In this document: piece by piece, positions 7,294 to 8,103 of the stretch | Numbering within the stretch: the stretch's first letter is position 1 | Layout of the letters: every line of letters begins with the position of its first letter | Assembly (NCBI GenBank): GCA_012510305.1 | Contig: JAAZIE010000098.1 | Location: 1 to 8,103 of the forward strand | Direction of reading: 5' to 3' | Length of the DNA: 8,103 bases | Source: Bacillota bacterium | Lineage (GTDB): Bacteria > Bacillota > Dethiobacteria > DTU022 | Notes under the pieces: model-generated | Databases searched by the model: none | What the model was told of the DNA's origin: nothing | The model's input: only the letters and a program-made list of their open reading frames with translations | Made by a program: the position numbers and the translations under genes

Positions 7294-7331
7294 AATAAAA
7301 TAAAATTCCGTCCTCCCCAAGAAGGACGGAA
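7294..7331 (-). terminator. Rho-independent terminator downstream of pth
   Basis: The minus strand reads TTCCGTCCT, an 8-base loop TCTTGGGG, then AGGACGGAA, a perfect 9-bp stem (arms 7331-7323 and 7314-7306). It is followed at once by the T-rich tract TTTTATTTTATT (7305-7294). It lies 36 bases past the pth stop. There is no T tract on the other side, so it acts only on the minus strand and separates ctc-pth from fin-mfd. Confidence 0.92.
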
Positions 7332-7367
7332 CGGGCGGGCTGATTTTCCCGGGTATCCTCCGCCGCT

Positions 7368-7913
7368 TCAGGAAGAACGGTTAAACCGGTTCATCGCCTC
7401 CTCCGGTCCCTGTTCCAGAAGCACAGCGAGCGCCTCCACCGCCCGTTCGACGGCGTTATCAAGCAGTTCCCGCTCACCGGGCGGGGGCACTTCGAGAACA
7501 TAGGCGGCCGCATCACCGCTAACCGGCTTGCCGATGCCGATCCGCAGGCGCAAGAAACCGGCAGTGCCCACGGAATCGATGATCGACTGAACACCGTGAT
7601 GACCACCGCTGCTGCCGCTGTCGCGTATCCTGATCCGCCCCGGCGGCAGGTCCAGATCGTCATGGATCACGATCAGCTGCCCGGGAGCAAGACGGTAACG
7701 GCGCATGAGCTCCGCCGCCGCCCGGCCGCTTAGATTCATAAACGTAAGCGGCTGCACCAGGAGAAACTGCTGCGAGCGGTAAACGGCGGCGGCACAGCAG
7801 GAGTGGCGCAGATGAAAGGGCTTTTTTGCCCCGGTGAAGCGAAAGAAAGACTCCACGACGCGGTATCCCAGGTTATGTCTTGTGTTGCGGTAGCGTTTCC
7901 CGGGATTGCCCAA
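7368..7913 (-). CDS. pth: Peptidyl-tRNA hydrolase (true N terminus uncertain)
   Basis: Pth cleaves peptidyl-tRNA that has dropped off ribosomes, recycling tRNA. Numbering from TTG at 7913 gives 181 residues. Catalytic and binding motifs are present: N3 in GNPG, H13 in NTRHN (the E. coli H20 catalytic base), M59-N60 in TFMNLSG, D85 in IHDDLDLPPG, and RLRIGIGKP. The position of E. coli N114 (GGHNG) is His106 here (GGHHG). The TTG cannot be the whole story: the conserved first strand and GLGNPG motif extend upstream in frame (GAAIG, encoded at 7928-7914). Between that point and the ctc TAA (7967-7965) the frame has no ATG, GTG or TTG. It starts either at a rare codon (ATT at 7964 or 7961, with GGGGAGG 11 bases upstream), or from another frame through a frameshift or sequence error. 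The gene ends at a strong terminator. Identity is firm; only the 5' end is in doubt. Confidence 0.92.
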   Translation of the reverse strand: MGNPGKRYRNTRHNLGYRVVESFFRFTGAKKPFHLRHSCCAAAVYRSQQFLLVQPLTFMNLSGRAAAELMRRYRLAPGQLIVIHDDLDLPPGRIRIRDSGSSGGHHGVQSIIDSVGTAGFLRLRIGIGKPVSGDAAAYVLEVPPPGERELLDNAVERAVEALAVLLEQGPEEAMNRFNRSS

Positions 7914-7930
7914 GCCGATGGCGGCACCGC

Positions 7931-7937
7931 TAAATTT
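7931..7937 (-). other. AAATTTA heptamer in the ctc-pth gap, in phase for a -1 shift into pth
   Basis: On the minus strand GTG at 7948 opens a frame reading GTG GTC AAA ATA AAT TTA. Its A-AAT-TTA heptamer has the X-XXY-YYZ form of a -1 slippery site. Slipping there continues as AGC GGT GCC GCC ATC GGC in the pth frame, giving MVKINLSGAAIGLGNPG, a plausible Pth N terminus. No ribosome site precedes the GTG and I see no clear stimulatory structure. A simple one-base sequence error in this A/T-rich stretch would look the same. Confidence 0.25.
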
Positions 7938-7964
7938 ATTTTGACCACGCCATGGGAAAATAAT

Positions 7965-8102
7965 TTATTTCGCAGCCTCCCCTTCGTCCGGCGATACTGC
8001 CTCCTCTTCTCCCTCCGGTGCTGCTTCTTCCTCTTCCCCTTCCCCGGCCAGAAGCTCCTCTTCTTCTTCTTCCTCTTCTTCTTCCTCTTCGGGAACAAGA
8101 AC
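7965..8102 (-). CDS. ctc: 50S ribosomal protein L25, general stress protein Ctc type, C-terminal end only
   Basis: L25/TL5/CTC proteins bind 5S rRNA in the large ribosomal subunit; the long CTC form has an extra C-terminal domain and often an acidic tail. Only the last 45 residues lie in the window; the 5' part is beyond the right edge. They read VLVPEEE, with a run of 12 Glu in all, followed by an Ala/Glu/Gly/Pro-rich acidic stretch ending in GEAAK and TAA. Acidic tails after a VxVP segment are common in CTC-type L25, and the gene order ctc-pth-fin-mfd supports the call. The tail alone is low complexity, so the assignment rests mainly on synteny. The stop codon is in the same frame as pth, 51 bases before its first TTG, and the gap shows no terminator, so the two genes are probably co-transcribed. 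Confidence 0.75.
   Translation of the reverse strand, partial: VLVPEEEEEEEEEEEELLAGEGEEEEAAPEGEEEAVSPDEGEAAK
8055..8090 (-). repeat. GAA/GAG trinucleotide run encoding 12 consecutive Glu
   Basis: Twelve consecutive codons are GAA (eight) or GAG (four), an imperfect trinucleotide repeat and pure purine tract on the coding strand. Further purine-rich sequence continues to about 8000. Such runs change length by slippage in units of three, altering only the acidic tail of L25. Confidence 0.85.
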
Positions 8103-8103
8103 C

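Noticed and set aside
7736..8098. 120-codon minus-strand open frame crossing the ctc end and pth start
   Set aside because: Its N-terminal Lys/Arg runs come from reading the Glu repeat out of frame, and its C-terminal part is out-of-frame pth. Only its short VKINL stretch is of interest, in connection with the pth start problem.

Overview
The window is a conserved housekeeping and sporulation neighbourhood from a spore-forming Firmicute. All supported genes lie on the minus strand, so transcription runs from high to low coordinates. The gene order is ctc/rplY (only its end), pth, fin (yabK), mfd, spoVT, a yabM-type SpoVB-like flippase, and a yabN/mazG-type gene that runs off the left edge. 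This matches the Bacillus subtilis order ctc-pth-fin-mfd-spoVT-yabM-yabN. The fairly high G+C, frequent GTG/TTG starts and protein style suggest a GC-rich Clostridia lineage rather than Bacillus. That placement is inference; there is no marker gene here to fix the genus.

Layout, in the direction of transcription. At 8102-7965 is the acidic tail of the CTC-type ribosomal protein L25. Pth follows at about 7913-7368 and ends at a strong intrinsic terminator (7331-7294). A second block begins after the terminator with fin (7190-6954) and mfd (6877-3353). A 92-base gap then carries a convincing sigma-G promoter for spoVT (3260-2706). A further 89-base gap carries an extended -10 promoter for the flippase (2616-988). 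The mazG-type gene (973-1, incomplete) starts 14 bases after the flippase stop, with its ribosome binding site in the gap, so these two form an operon. No gene-free stretch exceeds 300 bases.

The genes combine translation quality control (Pth, L25), transcription-coupled repair (Mfd), nucleotide-pool sanitation (MazG) and forespore or envelope development (Fin, SpoVT, flippase). This mix is typical of the locus.

I did not find an undescribed multi-gene system. Two local anomalies deserve attention. First, the yabN-type fusion has lost about half of its tetrapyrrole-methylase domain by what looks like an in-frame deletion, while keeping MazG intact. Second, pth has no ATG, GTG or TTG start upstream of its conserved GLGNPG strand. 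Its frame is instead open back to the ctc stop codon, and the gap contains an AAATTTA heptamer in the right phase for a -1 shift.
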